NCBI GenBank assembly: GCA_016125085.1
Contig: WGMM01000018.1
Span: 150,239 to 214,238 of the forward strand
Origin: a bacterium
GTDB lineage: Bacteria > Planctomycetota > Planctomycetia > Isosphaerales > Isosphaeraceae
Length of the DNA stretch: 64,000 bases
Reading direction: 5' to 3'
Shown one piece after another: positions 36,165 through 45,413 of this stretch (its first letter is position 1; each line of letters starts with the position of its first letter). The notes below the pieces were generated by a model, which made no database searches, was not told where the DNA came from, and was given only the letters and a program-made list of their open reading frames with translations. Position numbers and translations under genes: made by a program.

Positions 36165-37175
36165 TCAATGATGCCCGGCGTGCTGTGGCTTCGGTGCGGG
36201 TTTCGCGGCCGGAGCGGGCTGGGCTGTGAAGATGGCTTTCAGCGCGTCGCCGACGAGCGGATACTTGAACTGATAGCCGAGCTGGGTGGCCTTCTTCGGC
36301 AGAACTTTGGCGCCGGTCGCCACCACTTCGGCAACCTCGCCCAGAATGACCTTCAGAACAGCGTCAGGCGGGCCGAAAGGCACGAACGGCAGGAAGGTCG
36401 CCACTCTGGCGAGAGCACGAGCGAACTCGGCGAACCGTACCGGGTTCGGTGCTGTGCCGTTGATCGGGCCTGTTGCGGACGTGTGATCCAGGGCCATCAG
36501 ATACAGGCCGACGATGTCGTCGAGGTGGATCCAGCTGAACCACTGCAAGCCCTTGGCAGGCGAGAGCTTGCCGCCGCTACCCACGGGGGCGGCTCCACCA
36601 GGCAGCCATTTGAAAATGGGCGTCATGGCCCCGAGGGCCCCTTCTCCGCTAGCCAGAACGACGCCGGTGCGGATGATCGGAACGCGAACGCCAAGTTTGT
36701 CCAAGCCGGCCGTGGCATCTTCCCATTCCCGGCAGACAACGGCGAGAAAATCGGTGCCCGAGGGGGATTCCTCTGTCAGCTCGGCGTCATCGGAGTGAGG
36801 GCCGTAATAGCCCGTGGCTGAAGCCTGAACGAGCACCTTCGGCGGCGTCTTGGCGCGGCGAATTGCCGTCGCGATGTTGTGGGTGGTGAGAACCCGGCTG
36901 TCGCGGATTTTTTCTTTGACCGAGGCGTTCCAGCGTTCGGCGAAAAGATTCTGGCCGGCCAGATTGATGACGGCGTCGCAGCCGTCGATGGCCATTTCCC
37001 AGGCGCCGGGGACTGCGGGATCGCCCTGGATGACCTCGATTCCGCGCATGTTGCGGTCGCGGCGGACGGCGTCAGCCCGGCGGGAAAGAATGACCGGTTC
37101 GTCGCCTCGAGCGACCAGCCGGGCCACGATTTGCCGCCCGATCGAACCGCTGCCGCCAGTGAGGAAAACCTTCAT
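36165..37175 (-). CDS. TIGR01777-family NAD(P)-dependent epimerase/SDR-like protein
   Basis: A 336-aa protein of the extended SDR type known as TIGR01777/YfcH-like. Rossmann opening MKVFLTGGSGSIGRQIV, DAVINLAGQNLFAERW and VKEKIRDSRV are characteristic; SATGYYG supplies the catalytic Ser/Tyr region and the C-terminal DUF1731 segment (VPFGPPDAVLKVILGEVAEVV...QLGYQFKYPLVGDAL) is present. The reaction is unknown. It ends with an Ala/Pro/Lys tail (PAPAAKPAPKPQHAGHH). ATG 37175 has GGGAG upstream; upstream in-frame sequence to 37244 is not conserved in character. The HtrA gene follows 153 bp downstream. Confidence 0.9.
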   Translation of the reverse strand: MKVFLTGGSGSIGRQIVARLVARGDEPVILSRRADAVRRDRNMRGIEVIQGDPAVPGAWEMAIDGCDAVINLAGQNLFAERWNASVKEKIRDSRVLTTHNIATAIRRAKTPPKVLVQASATGYYGPHSDDAELTEESPSGTDFLAVVCREWEDATAGLDKLGVRVPIIRTGVVLASGEGALGAMTPIFKWLPGGAAPVGSGGKLSPAKGLQWFSWIHLDDIVGLYLMALDHTSATGPINGTAPNPVRFAEFARALARVATFLPFVPFGPPDAVLKVILGEVAEVVATGAKVLPKKATQLGYQFKYPLVGDALKAIFTAQPAPAAKPAPKPQHAGHH

Positions 37176-37689
37176 CGTGCTGTAACTCCCGCCGGGATCG
37201 ATAGTTGACGAATATGTGGCGATGTCGTGCAGCGGTATGGGCACCGTCGATGCACATCATGCCGCGCAGGCCGCATTCTTGTTAATGTTGTGTATTCGGA
37301 GGATGCTTTCTGTCAAGCGGGTGGGTGAGTATGTGATGGAGACGGAGCTTTCGGGAAATCACGATTCGGAACGAAGCTAAGAGCTAAGACGCGGGGATTG
37401 CGAAGCCCTGGGTGTCTCGGTAGGTGTTGCGGAAGCCAGCCGAAACCCGAATATCGCGTAGTTCAGGTCGAATAGCTTTCCTCACCGCACCATCTCGCCG
37501 ACATGGCATGGGTGTCGCGGTGCGCAGAAATTCCGGGCGAACGGGGTCGTGTTTCGTTTGCCGGGGGTTGTCTTGCGATGATAGAATGATGATGTCATCG
37601 TCAGGGAGAGTCGCCGGGGTTACCGTGACGGCTCGGTTCGAAAGGCATAACCGGAAGTCGCCTTACTTCCTTCGGAGCACGCGCAGGCT
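37176..37689. other. gene-free region between divergent genes
   Basis: 514 bp between the epimerase and the alpha/beta-hydrolase gene. It holds a promoter candidate at 37558-37587 (listed) and otherwise no coding frame or structure I can support; several overlapping short frames here look incidental. Confidence 0.5.
37558..37587 (+). promoter_or_regulatory. promoter of hydrolase-methyltransferase-GH3 cluster
   Basis: TTGCCG (37558-37563) and TAGAAT (37582-37587) spaced 18 bp, 102 bp upstream of the first gene of the cluster. Confidence 0.4.
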
Positions 37690-38556
37690 ATGCGTAAACC
37701 TCGTGTCGGGCAGATCTTTTCGCTCAGAACCCTGAGCAAATACCAGACGCGGCCCCCGATGATTCTGGTCAACGGTCTGGCTGAGCAGGCTGACAGCTGG
37801 TGCACGAATCGCCCGGCCTGGAGTAAGCAGTTCGACGTCAAAGTGCCCGAACTTCTTGTTTACGATGGAGATGCGCTACACCGGCATATTGAGACCGGGG
37901 GCGAAGTCACTGTCGGCTATCTGGCCGATCGTCTTCATACGTTCCTCGAGGAATTCGTACAAAAGCCGCCGTATCATCTTGTCGGTTCAAGCCTTGGTTG
38001 TCAGGTGATTCTGACCTACGCGATCCGAAATCCGGAGAAGGTGGGCAAGATCGTTCTGATGGCTCCCTCTGGTTTTTACGGCGACGAGAATTTGCCCGTG
38101 ATCGAGGGCGTGAGCCGTTCGAACTATGGGACTCTGGTGGGTTCCGTGTTCTACCGGAAGTATCTTGCGAACGAGGACCTGATCCGTGCCTTCGAGCGTA
38201 AGTTCAAGGATCGCAAGTGGAAAAAAGGCGTCTTGAAAACCCTGCGGGGCACGGTCGGTCATTCTGTATCGGATTTGCTGGAAAAAGTTCCTCATCCGGT
38301 TTTGGTAATCTGGGGCGCGGATGACAAAGTCCTGTCGGACGTGCCTGGCTCGATTCGAGCGGCGGACCGGATGATTCGCGCGAGGCAGGTCGTGATCCCG
38401 AAATGCGGTCATGCTCCTCAGATCGAGAAGTCCCGGTTGGTCAACAGTCTTGTTTCCAAGTACTTGCGTGACAAGCTGACGAATGTGCCGCAGCAACTTG
38501 ACGCGGCACGCTGGTTGCGTCAAAATCCTGTTTCGTCGACAACCGTGAAGGCATGA
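37690..38556 (+). CDS. alpha/beta-fold hydrolase
   Basis: A 288-aa cytoplasmic alpha/beta hydrolase. The nucleophile elbow GSSLGC carries Ser101 (VGSSLGCQVIL), an acidic residue is D211/D212 (WGADDKVLSD), and His241 lies in KCGHAPQIEK. The opening ILVNGLAEQADSW is the oxyanion-loop region. The substrate is unknown; esters or thioesters are typical. GC is slightly lower than the neighbours. It is followed by a methyltransferase gene (101 bp) and a GH3 gene on the same strand, suggesting one pathway (inference). Confidence 0.85.
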   Translation: MRKPRVGQIFSLRTLSKYQTRPPMILVNGLAEQADSWCTNRPAWSKQFDVKVPELLVYDGDALHRHIETGGEVTVGYLADRLHTFLEEFVQKPPYHLVGSSLGCQVILTYAIRNPEKVGKIVLMAPSGFYGDENLPVIEGVSRSNYGTLVGSVFYRKYLANEDLIRAFERKFKDRKWKKGVLKTLRGTVGHSVSDLLEKVPHPVLVIWGADDKVLSDVPGSIRAADRMIRARQVVIPKCGHAPQIEKSRLVNSLVSKYLRDKLTNVPQQLDAARWLRQNPVSSTTVKA

Positions 38557-38657
38557 TGACATTGCGGCGCTGAGATCGTAATCAGGCGGTCGTCTGTTTC
38601 GCGACGAGGCTAATCCACCCACTCCCCTGGTCCACTTCGAGAGTCCACACGTCTCGT

Positions 38658-39242
38658 ATGAACGACTTCACGCTCTTTCTCAAGAAATTCATCAGGCACG
38701 GCACGGCGATCGCCAGTCTGGCCCCCTCCAGCCGAAAACTATCGTTGGCGACCGTCGCGAACATTGACTGGGCCAACACGCACACGCTGCTTGAGCTGGG
38801 TGCGGGGACTGGGCCGATCACGGCCGTGATCGCCGAGAAAGCACGCCCGGATTGCCGGATCATGGCACTGGAACGTGACCCGGATTTCGTCGAACGCATG
38901 AAAGTCCGGTTCGCGAATGTGCCGAATGTGGAAGTCATCCAGGGCGACGTGCGGAACCTGCCCGAGATCCTGGCGGAGCGAGGTCTTGAGTCGGTCGACG
39001 CGGTGGTTTCGGGGCTCCCGATTCCTTCCTTCCCGCCCGACCTGCAGGAAGCCCTGTTCGACAACGTCCGCAAGGTTCTCAAACCGGGCGGCCCGTTCAG
39101 CCAGATCACCGAGATGCCGTGGGTCTATCTGCGTCTGTACAGGAAATACTTCGACAATGTCCGGTTCCGGTTCGAGCCGAGGAATCTGCCGCCGGCCGGT
39201 GCCTATCACTGCAGCGGGCCAAAGGCGAGCGTCGGCGCCTGA
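38658..39242 (+). CDS. PmtA-like SAM-dependent methyltransferase
   Basis: A 194-aa class-I methyltransferase. Motif I LLELGAGTG is at residues 44-52, the acidic residue after beta-2 is in ALERDPDFV, and FDNVRKVLKPGGPFSQI is motif III-like. The N-terminal FIRHGTAIASLAPSSRKL is typical of bacterial phospholipid N-methyltransferase (PmtA)/rRNA-adenine-methylase-like proteins, so it may methylate phosphatidylethanolamine. Substrate is not certain. It lies between the hydrolase and the GH3 gene, 45 bp before the latter. Confidence 0.82.
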   Translation: MNDFTLFLKKFIRHGTAIASLAPSSRKLSLATVANIDWANTHTLLELGAGTGPITAVIAEKARPDCRIMALERDPDFVERMKVRFANVPNVEVIQGDVRNLPEILAERGLESVDAVVSGLPIPSFPPDLQEALFDNVRKVLKPGGPFSQITEMPWVYLRLYRKYFDNVRFRFEPRNLPPAGAYHCSGPKASVGA

Positions 39243-39287
39243 CAGGCCGCATAGCCCCGGACCGGTACCGCACGAGAATCGCACCTT

Positions 39288-40871
39288 ATGAGCCTGATGC
39301 AGTCCGTTTCGGGGGCGCCGCTGACCCGCGCGCTCGTGAATCGATCGTTCTCCCTGTGGAGCCGCCAGCGTATGAGCGCGCTGGCCTGGGCCGACGTCGT
39401 CGACACCCAGCGTAAAACGATTCGCTGGCTGGTCAAAACCGCCGCGGATACCCGCTTCGGACAGGATCATCAGTTCCGGTCGATCCGCAAGGTCGAGGAC
39501 TTTCAGTCCGCGGTGCCGGTTCGCACTTACGAGCAGTTTTATGACGAATACCTGAAGGCCTCCATGCCGCGGGCGGAAAACCTGAGCTGGCCAGGTGTTG
39601 TGCCGTTTTATGCATTGACGAGCGGTACGACTCAGGGCGCGACGAAATACATCCCCGTCACGCGGAAGATGGTCTGGTCGAACCTGGTCGCTTCGCGCAC
39701 CATGGTGGCTCAGCATATGGCCGCCCGGCGGGATTCCAAGCTTTTCCACGGAAAATTCTTCTTCCTGGGCGGTTCGACGGCGCTCGAAGAGATTGCGCCT
39801 GGCGTTCGCCAGGGGGATCTATCGGGAATCGCGGCCCTGGAAGTGACCGATGCCCTTCGCCCGTATACATTTCCACCGCTGGGACTGGCACTGGAAACGG
39901 ACTGGGAGAAAAAGCTGGCGGCGTTCGCGGAACGGTCCGTGCGCGAGCCGATCACGCTGATCAGCGGCGTGCCGAGCTGGCTGCTGATTCTGTTCGAACG
40001 CATTTTCGAATACACCGGCAAATCGACTCTGGCCGAAGTGTGGCCTACGCTGGAAATGGTCGTGCACGGCGGCGTCAAATTCGAGCCATATCGGTCGAGG
40101 TTCGAAGCGATTCTGGGCGATCGGTCGCGAATCCGGCTGCAGGAGACCTATCCGTGCTCGGAGGGTTTCATCGCCATCGAAGATTACGCCACGCCGCATC
40201 TCAGGCTGTTGTTCGATCACGGTATTTTCTACGAATTCATACCGGTCGACGAACTCGGTTCCGCCCGGCCGACACGTCACTGGCTGGGCACGGTCCGGCC
40301 TGGGATCAACTACGCGATCGTCGTTTCCACGTGCGCGGGCATGTGGGCACACCTGATCGGCGACACCGTCCGGTTCGAGTCGGTCAATCCGCCGCTTTTG
40401 ACGTTCACGGGACGGACGAAATACACTCTGTCGGCCTTCGGCGAGCACCTGATCAGCGAGGAGATCGAAAACGCCCTCGCCACGGTCGCGGCAGCACAGA
40501 ATGCGACGGTGTCCGAATGGCACGTGGGTACGGTTTTCGAAGGGGCACTGGGTTATCATCGGTATATCGTCGAATTCGCGACGCCGCCAGCGGACCTGAA
40601 AGCGTTCCGCGATGCCCTGGATGCCGATCTGTCGGCCCGAAACGCCGATTATCAGGCCCACCGGGCGGAAGGAGTCGGGATTCCGGCCCCTGAATTGATC
40701 GAAGCGAAGCCCGGGACCTTCCGCGAATGGATGCGATCGAAAGGCAAGCTGGGCGGTCAGCATAAAGTGCCGAGGATGGATGCCGCGGGTAAGGTGACGC
40801 AGGAGATCGTCGATTTCGTCGCATCGGGCGGCCTGCTTGCCCGGCGGGTCGGGGCCGGTCCGGGCGGATGA
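39288..40871 (+). CDS. GH3 auxin-responsive-promoter-family acyl-adenylating enzyme
   Basis: A 527-aa member of the GH3 superfamily (ANL-type adenylating enzymes; plant GH3s conjugate auxin or jasmonate to amino acids). The ATP-binding motif TSGTTQG is at 111-117 (FYALTSGTTQGATKYIP). The segment LQETYPCSEGFIAIED and the LTFTGRTKYTLSAFGEHLISEEIENAL region match the family's adenylation and C-terminal hinge motifs. The bacterial substrate is unknown, but amide or ester formation on a carboxylate is expected. It is the last gene of a three-gene cluster with a hydrolase and a methyltransferase; the protein is cytoplasmic. Confidence 0.88.
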   Translation: MSLMQSVSGAPLTRALVNRSFSLWSRQRMSALAWADVVDTQRKTIRWLVKTAADTRFGQDHQFRSIRKVEDFQSAVPVRTYEQFYDEYLKASMPRAENLSWPGVVPFYALTSGTTQGATKYIPVTRKMVWSNLVASRTMVAQHMAARRDSKLFHGKFFFLGGSTALEEIAPGVRQGDLSGIAALEVTDALRPYTFPPLGLALETDWEKKLAAFAERSVREPITLISGVPSWLLILFERIFEYTGKSTLAEVWPTLEMVVHGGVKFEPYRSRFEAILGDRSRIRLQETYPCSEGFIAIEDYATPHLRLLFDHGIFYEFIPVDELGSARPTRHWLGTVRPGINYAIVVSTCAGMWAHLIGDTVRFESVNPPLLTFTGRTKYTLSAFGEHLISEEIENALATVAAAQNATVSEWHVGTVFEGALGYHRYIVEFATPPADLKAFRDALDADLSARNADYQAHRAEGVGIPAPELIEAKPGTFREWMRSKGKLGGQHKVPRMDAAGKVTQEIVDFVASGGLLARRVGAGPGG

Positions 40872-40946
40872 CGAGCGTGGATAGCCCCCGAAATTTCCGA
40901 GGAAAGGAATTCCGAAAAATTTTCCCGGGACAAGATGAGTGACCCC

Positions 40947-40975
40947 TTGTTCATTATCCCCGGTTCCGATACGAT
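40947..40975 (+). promoter_or_regulatory. recA: promoter of recA
   Basis: TTGTTC (40947-40952) and TACGAT (40970-40975) spaced 17 bp, 101 bp upstream of the ATG. I see no LexA-type palindrome here. Confidence 0.5.
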
Positions 40976-41075
40976 TCGGCGATGGGACAGGAAAATACCT
41001 GACTCGAAGGAATTACCGGCAAAGTGGCAGCTGGGTTCGAGCGGGGTTCAGGCGTCGTTATGAGAGGCGGCAGGG

Positions 41076-42161
41076 ATGGCACGTAAAGCGTCAGGTTCGG
41101 AATCGCGTTCCACCCCGGCACAGACGGCTGAGCAACGGGCATTGTCCAACGCGCTGAGCCAGATCGAAAAGACGTTCGGCGCCGGATCGATCATGAAGCT
41201 TGGCGAATCGGGCGTAACGGAAATCGAAGGGATTTCCTCAGGCTCGCTTTCGCTGGACCTGGCCCTTGGCGGCAAGGGGCTGCCGCGTGGCCGGATCGTG
41301 GAACTGTTCGGGCCGGAATCGAGCGGCAAGACGACGATCGCCCTGCACGCCGTGGCCGAAGCACAAAAGGCCGGCGGCGTGGCGGCCTTCATCGATGCCG
41401 AGCACGCTCTGGATCCATCGTGGTGCCGCAAGCTGGGCGTGGATATCGAAAGCCTGCTGGTCAGTCAGCCATCGAGTGCGGAGGAAGCGCTCCAGATCGC
41501 TGAAATGCTGGTGCTTTCGAACGCCGTGGACATCATCGTGGTCGACTCGGTGGCGGCTCTTGTGCCGAAGGCCGAGATCGACGGCGAGATCGGCGACACG
41601 TTCGTGGGCGTTCAGGCCCGCCTGATGAGCCAGGCCTTGCGGAAGCTTACCGGCGGCGTTTCCCGCTCGAAATGCGTGCTGGTTTTCATCAACCAGGTGC
41701 GCGAGAAAATCGGCGTGATGTTCGGGAGCCCTGAGACGACGCCAGGTGGACGGGCCCTGAAGTTCTATTCGAGTTGCCGGATCGACGTGCGCCGCATCGG
41801 CCCCGTGAAAGAGGGCGAGAACATCATCGGCTCGCGGGTGAAGGTGAAGGTGGTGAAGAACAAGGTGGCACCCCCGTTCCGGGTTTGCGAGTTCGACATC
41901 ATGTACGACAAGGGCATTTCCCGATCTGGCGACCTGCTGGACCTGGCGATCGTTGAGAAACTCATCGACAAGTCGGGGTCGTGGTTCAATTACGGCGACT
42001 TGCGTCTGGGGCAAGGCCGAGAGAACGTGAAAGACTTTCTTGAATCGAATCCCGAGCTTTTCAAGGAGCTGCGTGAAGCGATCCTGTCGCGCCGGCAGAC
42101 CGATGCCTTGACGCCGGTCGGCGTTGAAGAGGAAGAGGAGCCGGACGATCTGGCCGAGTGA
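41076..42161 (+). CDS. recA: recombinase A
   Basis: A 361-aa RecA strand-exchange ATPase for recombination and SOS signalling. The Walker A GPESSGKT is at residues 79-86, catalytic [10 protein letters not shown] and [20 protein letters not shown] are present, as are the L1/L2 DNA-binding regions ([37 protein letters not shown]). The C-terminus ends in an acidic tail ([11 protein letters not shown]), as is usual. GAGGCGGCAGGG precedes ATG 41076. Its neighbours are a GH3 gene upstream and a convergent kinase gene; no recX is adjacent. Confidence 0.97.
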   Translation: MARKASGSESRSTPAQTAEQRALSNALSQIEKTFGAGSIMKLGESGVTEIEGISSGSLSLDLALGGKGLPRGRIVELFGPESSGKTTIALHAVAEAQKAGGVAAFIDAEHALDPSWCRKLGVDIESLLVSQPSSAEEALQIAEMLVLSNAVDIIVVDSVAALVPKAEIDGEIGDTFVGVQARLMSQALRKLTGGVSRSKCVLVFINQVREKIGVMFGSPETTPGGRALKFYSSCRIDVRRIGPVKEGENIIGSRVKVKVVKNKVAPPFRVCEFDIMYDKGISRSGDLLDLAIVEKLIDKSGSWFNYGDLRLGQGRENVKDFLESNPELFKELREAILSRRQTDALTPVGVEEEEEPDDLAE

Positions 42162-42359
42162 GTGCCCGGCACGTTCCGGGATCGCTTCCGGGCTCACGCC
42201 AGAGTCGAAGCGAGCCTGGCGGAATCCCTTAAACGCACCTGCGGCCGTCCGGCTTCGAGAGTGTGTTCCGGACCATGCGGGGGTCGATGCTCACAGGATC
42301 CGCTGGCGAGTTGAAGTCTGCTCGACCGGACCAGCCGGAGCCGTCTTTCGAATTCAGGT

Positions 42360-43697
42360 TCAGCGTGCCGCGCCCAGGAAGTAGGCCGCGGCGACCGAAC
42401 CCGCCCAGGCCAGGATCCCGACGGCCAGTGTGATACGCGGGTGACGAGCGGGCCAGAATTTGGGCATCGTGACGTTCGAGCCCGAAGAGGGATCGACGAA
42501 GGAGCCGATCGTGGAATATTCGGGAGCGATCGGTGGCTGAGATGCGATAAGAGGCTCATTGAGCGACGGACCGGTGGCGGCGGGACGCTCGGGCGGGGTC
42601 TCAGCGACTGCGCTGGGGGTGTCCTGACTCGATGACGTTTCGCCTGGAGCCCGGACTTTCGGTTTGAAAAGACTCATCAGGGCGTCGTTGACTTCAAGGC
42701 CGGACTGGAATCGATCTTCCGGATCGACGGCGAGCATTTTGTCCATGATCGCGACGAGCCGCCGGGGCATTTCCGGCAGATATTCGCTGATCGGCGTCGG
42801 CTTCGTGTCGATCCGCATGCTCATGCGTTTCATCGGGATTTCATGACGGAACGGCGGATAGCCGGTCATGAGATGATACATGGTGCAGCCGAGGCTGTAG
42901 AGGTCGCTGCGGCCGTCCAGCGTGCGGCCCTTGACCTGTTCTGGCGACATATAATCATATGTGCCGACGACATTGCCTGCCTGGGTCAGCATCGGATCGC
43001 CGGACGAAGGGTCGATCAGCATGCCGAGGCCAAGGTCGAGTACCTTGATGGTCTTGCGGTCTTCGGACGAAAGCAGGATGTTCGAAGGCTTGACGTCGCG
43101 ATGGAGAATGCCCTGCTGGTGAGCGTGGTCAAGCCCCAAAGCGGCCTGGGCACCGTAACGGGCGACTTCCCGCATGCCCAGGGGACCGGCCTTCAGCAAT
43201 TCGCCCAGGCTTTTGCCTGGTACGTATTCCATGGCGATGTAGAAGAGGTTGCCGACCTGGTCGGCGTCGTAGGCACGTACGACGTTGGGGTGATTCATGC
43301 GGGCGGCCAGGCGCATTTCGCGCCGGAAGCGCTTGATGAGCCGGTCGCTCATCATTTCCTGCTTGATCATTTTGAGCGCGACGATGCGGCCCATGTACTG
43401 GTGTTCGGCCTTGAACACGTCGCCCATGGCACCGCCGCCGATGCGGTCGAAGATCAGATACCGGCCGACGATCAGTTCGGATGCCCGGCTCGCGATCAAC
43501 TTGCGGGCCTGGAATTCCGTCAGCCATTTTTCGTAAAAGAGACGCGAAGCCAACTTGCGGGCGTCGGTCGGCCATCGACCCGATTCGATCTTTTCGTTCA
43601 GTTCTTCGATCTGCTGTGGGTTGAGAATTTCGGAGATCGCAAGTTGTTCTCCGAACTCGCCAAGACTGGCCGGGATTTTGGATCGATCCGGGTTCAT
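42360..43697 (-). CDS. Ser/Thr protein kinase, C-terminal membrane anchor
   Basis: A 445-aa eukaryote-like protein kinase. An N-terminal segment (~1-70, LGEFGEQLAISEILNPQQIEELNE...FYEKWLTEFQARKLI) precedes the kinase fold: Gly-loop IGGGAMGDV (86-94), Lys109 (VALKMIK), catalytic loop HRDVKPSN (199-206) and DLGLG (221-225) in place of DFG. The MSPEQVKG and DLYSLGCTMYHL motifs are standard. After ~340, a Pro/Ser-rich linker leads to a C-terminal TM helix (ITLAVGILAWAGSVAAAYFLG), so the kinase faces the cytoplasm at the membrane. GTG at 43706 would add three residues. It is divergent from the acyl-CoA dehydrogenase gene. Confidence 0.92.
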   Translation of the reverse strand: MNPDRSKIPASLGEFGEQLAISEILNPQQIEELNEKIESGRWPTDARKLASRLFYEKWLTEFQARKLIASRASELIVGRYLIFDRIGGGAMGDVFKAEHQYMGRIVALKMIKQEMMSDRLIKRFRREMRLAARMNHPNVVRAYDADQVGNLFYIAMEYVPGKSLGELLKAGPLGMREVARYGAQAALGLDHAHQQGILHRDVKPSNILLSSEDRKTIKVLDLGLGMLIDPSSGDPMLTQAGNVVGTYDYMSPEQVKGRTLDGRSDLYSLGCTMYHLMTGYPPFRHEIPMKRMSMRIDTKPTPISEYLPEMPRRLVAIMDKMLAVDPEDRFQSGLEVNDALMSLFKPKVRAPGETSSSQDTPSAVAETPPERPAATGPSLNEPLIASQPPIAPEYSTIGSFVDPSSGSNVTMPKFWPARHPRITLAVGILAWAGSVAAAYFLGAAR

Positions 43698-43795
43698 GAC
43701 GTTCACGGGGAGTACCTGAAGTCGGCGGCGTAAAGGTATTTGTCCGCATCGTAGACGAAAAGAACACGATCGACTTGCCGCGAGTTCTCCAATAT

Positions 43796-43824
43796 ATCAT
43801 AGAAACTTACGACACGTTTGGGAA
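43796..43824 (-). promoter_or_regulatory. promoter of kinase gene
   Basis: Minus-strand TTCCCA (43824-43819) and TATGAT (43801-43796) spaced 17 bp, about 100 bp from the ATG. Confidence 0.35.
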
Positions 43825-43867
43825 GCGATCCGGCATAGAGCCGCGAAAATAGATATGAATATCCGTA

Positions 43868-43895
43868 TTTACGGAATTCGCGTCGTGGCTATAAT
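43868..43895 (+). promoter_or_regulatory. promoter of acyl-CoA dehydrogenase gene
   Basis: TTTACG (43868-43873) and TATAAT (43890-43895) spaced 16 bp, 85 bp upstream of the ATG. Confidence 0.45.
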
Positions 43896-43980
43896 TCGCG
43901 AATCAGATCGAGGATGTTCCCGGAAGGCCCGGCCGCGCGTGCGTTTTGGGTCGAACGGGAGGCATGGAGGCGAGACGCCG

Positions 43981-45129
43981 ATGGATTTCGCATTGAGCGC
44001 TTTGCAGCAGGAATGGCAGGACAAGGCCGCCGCATTCGCGAAAGAGCACCTGAACGACGACATTCTGGAACGTGACGCCCGCGCGGAGTTCTGGCGCGAA
44101 GGCTGGCGGCGCGCGGCCAAATTCGGCGCGGCCGGCCTGCCGGTTCCGAAAGAATATGGCGGCCAGGGCCTCGGCCTGCCGGAAACGATCGCCACGATGG
44201 AAGGGCTCGGCTACGGCAGTCAGGACAGCGGCCTGATCTTCGCCATGAACGCCACGCTCTGGACGAATACGATTCCGATCCTGCTCTACGGCACTGAAGC
44301 CCAGAAGAAAAAATGGCTGCCGGGCCTGTGCGACGGCACTTACATCGGCGCCAACGGGGCCAGCGAGCCGGGCGCCGGTTCCGACATTTTCAGCATGACG
44401 GCCCCGGCCGTGCGCGACGGTGACGGCTGGGTGATCAACGGCGAGAAGACGTGGATCACGGCCGGCCCGGTGGCCGACGTCTATGTGTGCTACGCCGTGA
44501 CCGACCCGACCAAGAGCGTTCTGGGCATTTCGGCCTTCATCATCCCGCGCGATGCTCCGGGCCTGCGCGTCGTACGCACCATTCCCAAAATGGGCGTGAA
44601 GACGGTGCCGATGGGCGAGATCGCCCTGGAAAACTGCCGAGTCGGTGCCGATGCCCTGCTTGGCCGTGAAGGCCGCGGGGCCGAGGTTTTCAATTGCTCG
44701 ATGGAATGGGAGCGGGGCGCGATTCTGGCGGCGACGCTGGGCACGATGCGGCGGCAGCTCGACCGCTGCTGCGAATACGCCCGCAGCCGCAAGCAGTTCG
44801 GTCAGCAGATCAGCAAGTTTCAGGCCGTTTCGCACCGGATCGCCCGCATGAAGATCCGGCTCGATTCGTGCCGGCCGCTGGTCTACCGGATCGGCTGGCT
44901 GAAGGCCCAGGGCAAGGACGCGACGACCGAATCGGCCATCGCCAAATATCACGTCAGCGAAAGCTTCGTGGAAAATTCGCTGGATGCCGTCCGAGTCTTC
45001 GGCGCCCGCGGCTTCGTGTGCGAAAACCTTGTCGAAAAAGATCTTCGGGATTCGATCGGCTCGCTGATCTATTCCGGCACGAACGAAATTCAGCTGAACC
45101 TGGTGGCGAAATCGCTACGGTTGCCCTGA
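43981..45129 (+). CDS. acyl-CoA dehydrogenase-family protein
   Basis: A 382-aa FAD-dependent dehydrogenase. N-terminal helical domain, then GASEPGAGSDIFSMTAPAVRDGDGWVINGEKTWIT (substrate/FAD region), middle beta-domain and C-terminal helical domain with RKQFGQQISKFQ. The usual catalytic Glu of the 'YEGT' motif is Ser365 here (YSGTNEIQ); Glu244 in EWERGAILA sits where isovaleryl/long-chain enzymes place their base, and is the likely catalytic residue. Oxidises an unknown acyl-CoA; may also be a non-dehydrogenase variant. ATG 43981 has GGAGGCG about 12 nt upstream. It is followed by a terminator-like hairpin. Confidence 0.88.
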   Translation: MDFALSALQQEWQDKAAAFAKEHLNDDILERDARAEFWREGWRRAAKFGAAGLPVPKEYGGQGLGLPETIATMEGLGYGSQDSGLIFAMNATLWTNTIPILLYGTEAQKKKWLPGLCDGTYIGANGASEPGAGSDIFSMTAPAVRDGDGWVINGEKTWITAGPVADVYVCYAVTDPTKSVLGISAFIIPRDAPGLRVVRTIPKMGVKTVPMGEIALENCRVGADALLGREGRGAEVFNCSMEWERGAILAATLGTMRRQLDRCCEYARSRKQFGQQISKFQAVSHRIARMKIRLDSCRPLVYRIGWLKAQGKDATTESAIAKYHVSESFVENSLDAVRVFGARGFVCENLVEKDLRDSIGSLIYSGTNEIQLNLVAKSLRLP

Positions 45130-45184
45130 TCGCTTCCGAATCTCAGAACGTCCGTGCGAAATCGCCGGATGACCGACCCCGGGT

Positions 45185-45212
45185 CCCTCGAGCACCAGCT
45201 CGGGGGTTTTTT
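45185..45212 (+). terminator. Rho-independent terminator after acyl-CoA dehydrogenase
   Basis: Stem CCCTCGAGC / GCTCGGGGG with ACCA loop, followed by TTTTTT. Confidence 0.8.
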
Positions 45213-45248
45213 CGTTGGCTTTCGGTATTCCCGGGTCCATGCATCGAT

Positions 45249-45268
45249 CCCCGAGCTGGAGCTCGGGG
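45249..45268. repeat. hairpin resembling the upstream terminator in inverted orientation
   Basis: CCCCGAGCT gg AGCTCGGGG, 9-bp arms with a 2-nt centre, 37 bp beyond the terminator. No T-run follows on the plus strand. Confidence 0.5.
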
Positions 45269-45413
45269 GGCCCGGGGCGAATGGCCCACTCTCCCTTCGA
45301 ACCGATTTTCGAATCGGGATCTTCCGTTCCGAGTTCGGTACCGGTCAAATAGTCAACCGACGCCGACGACCGGCAGTCGCGACCATTTCGAGCGATCAGG
45401 ACTTCGAAACGCC

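Noticed and set aside
40872..41075. LexA-type SOS box before recA
   Set aside because: No convincing palindrome of the known LexA box types is visible between the promoter and the ATG.
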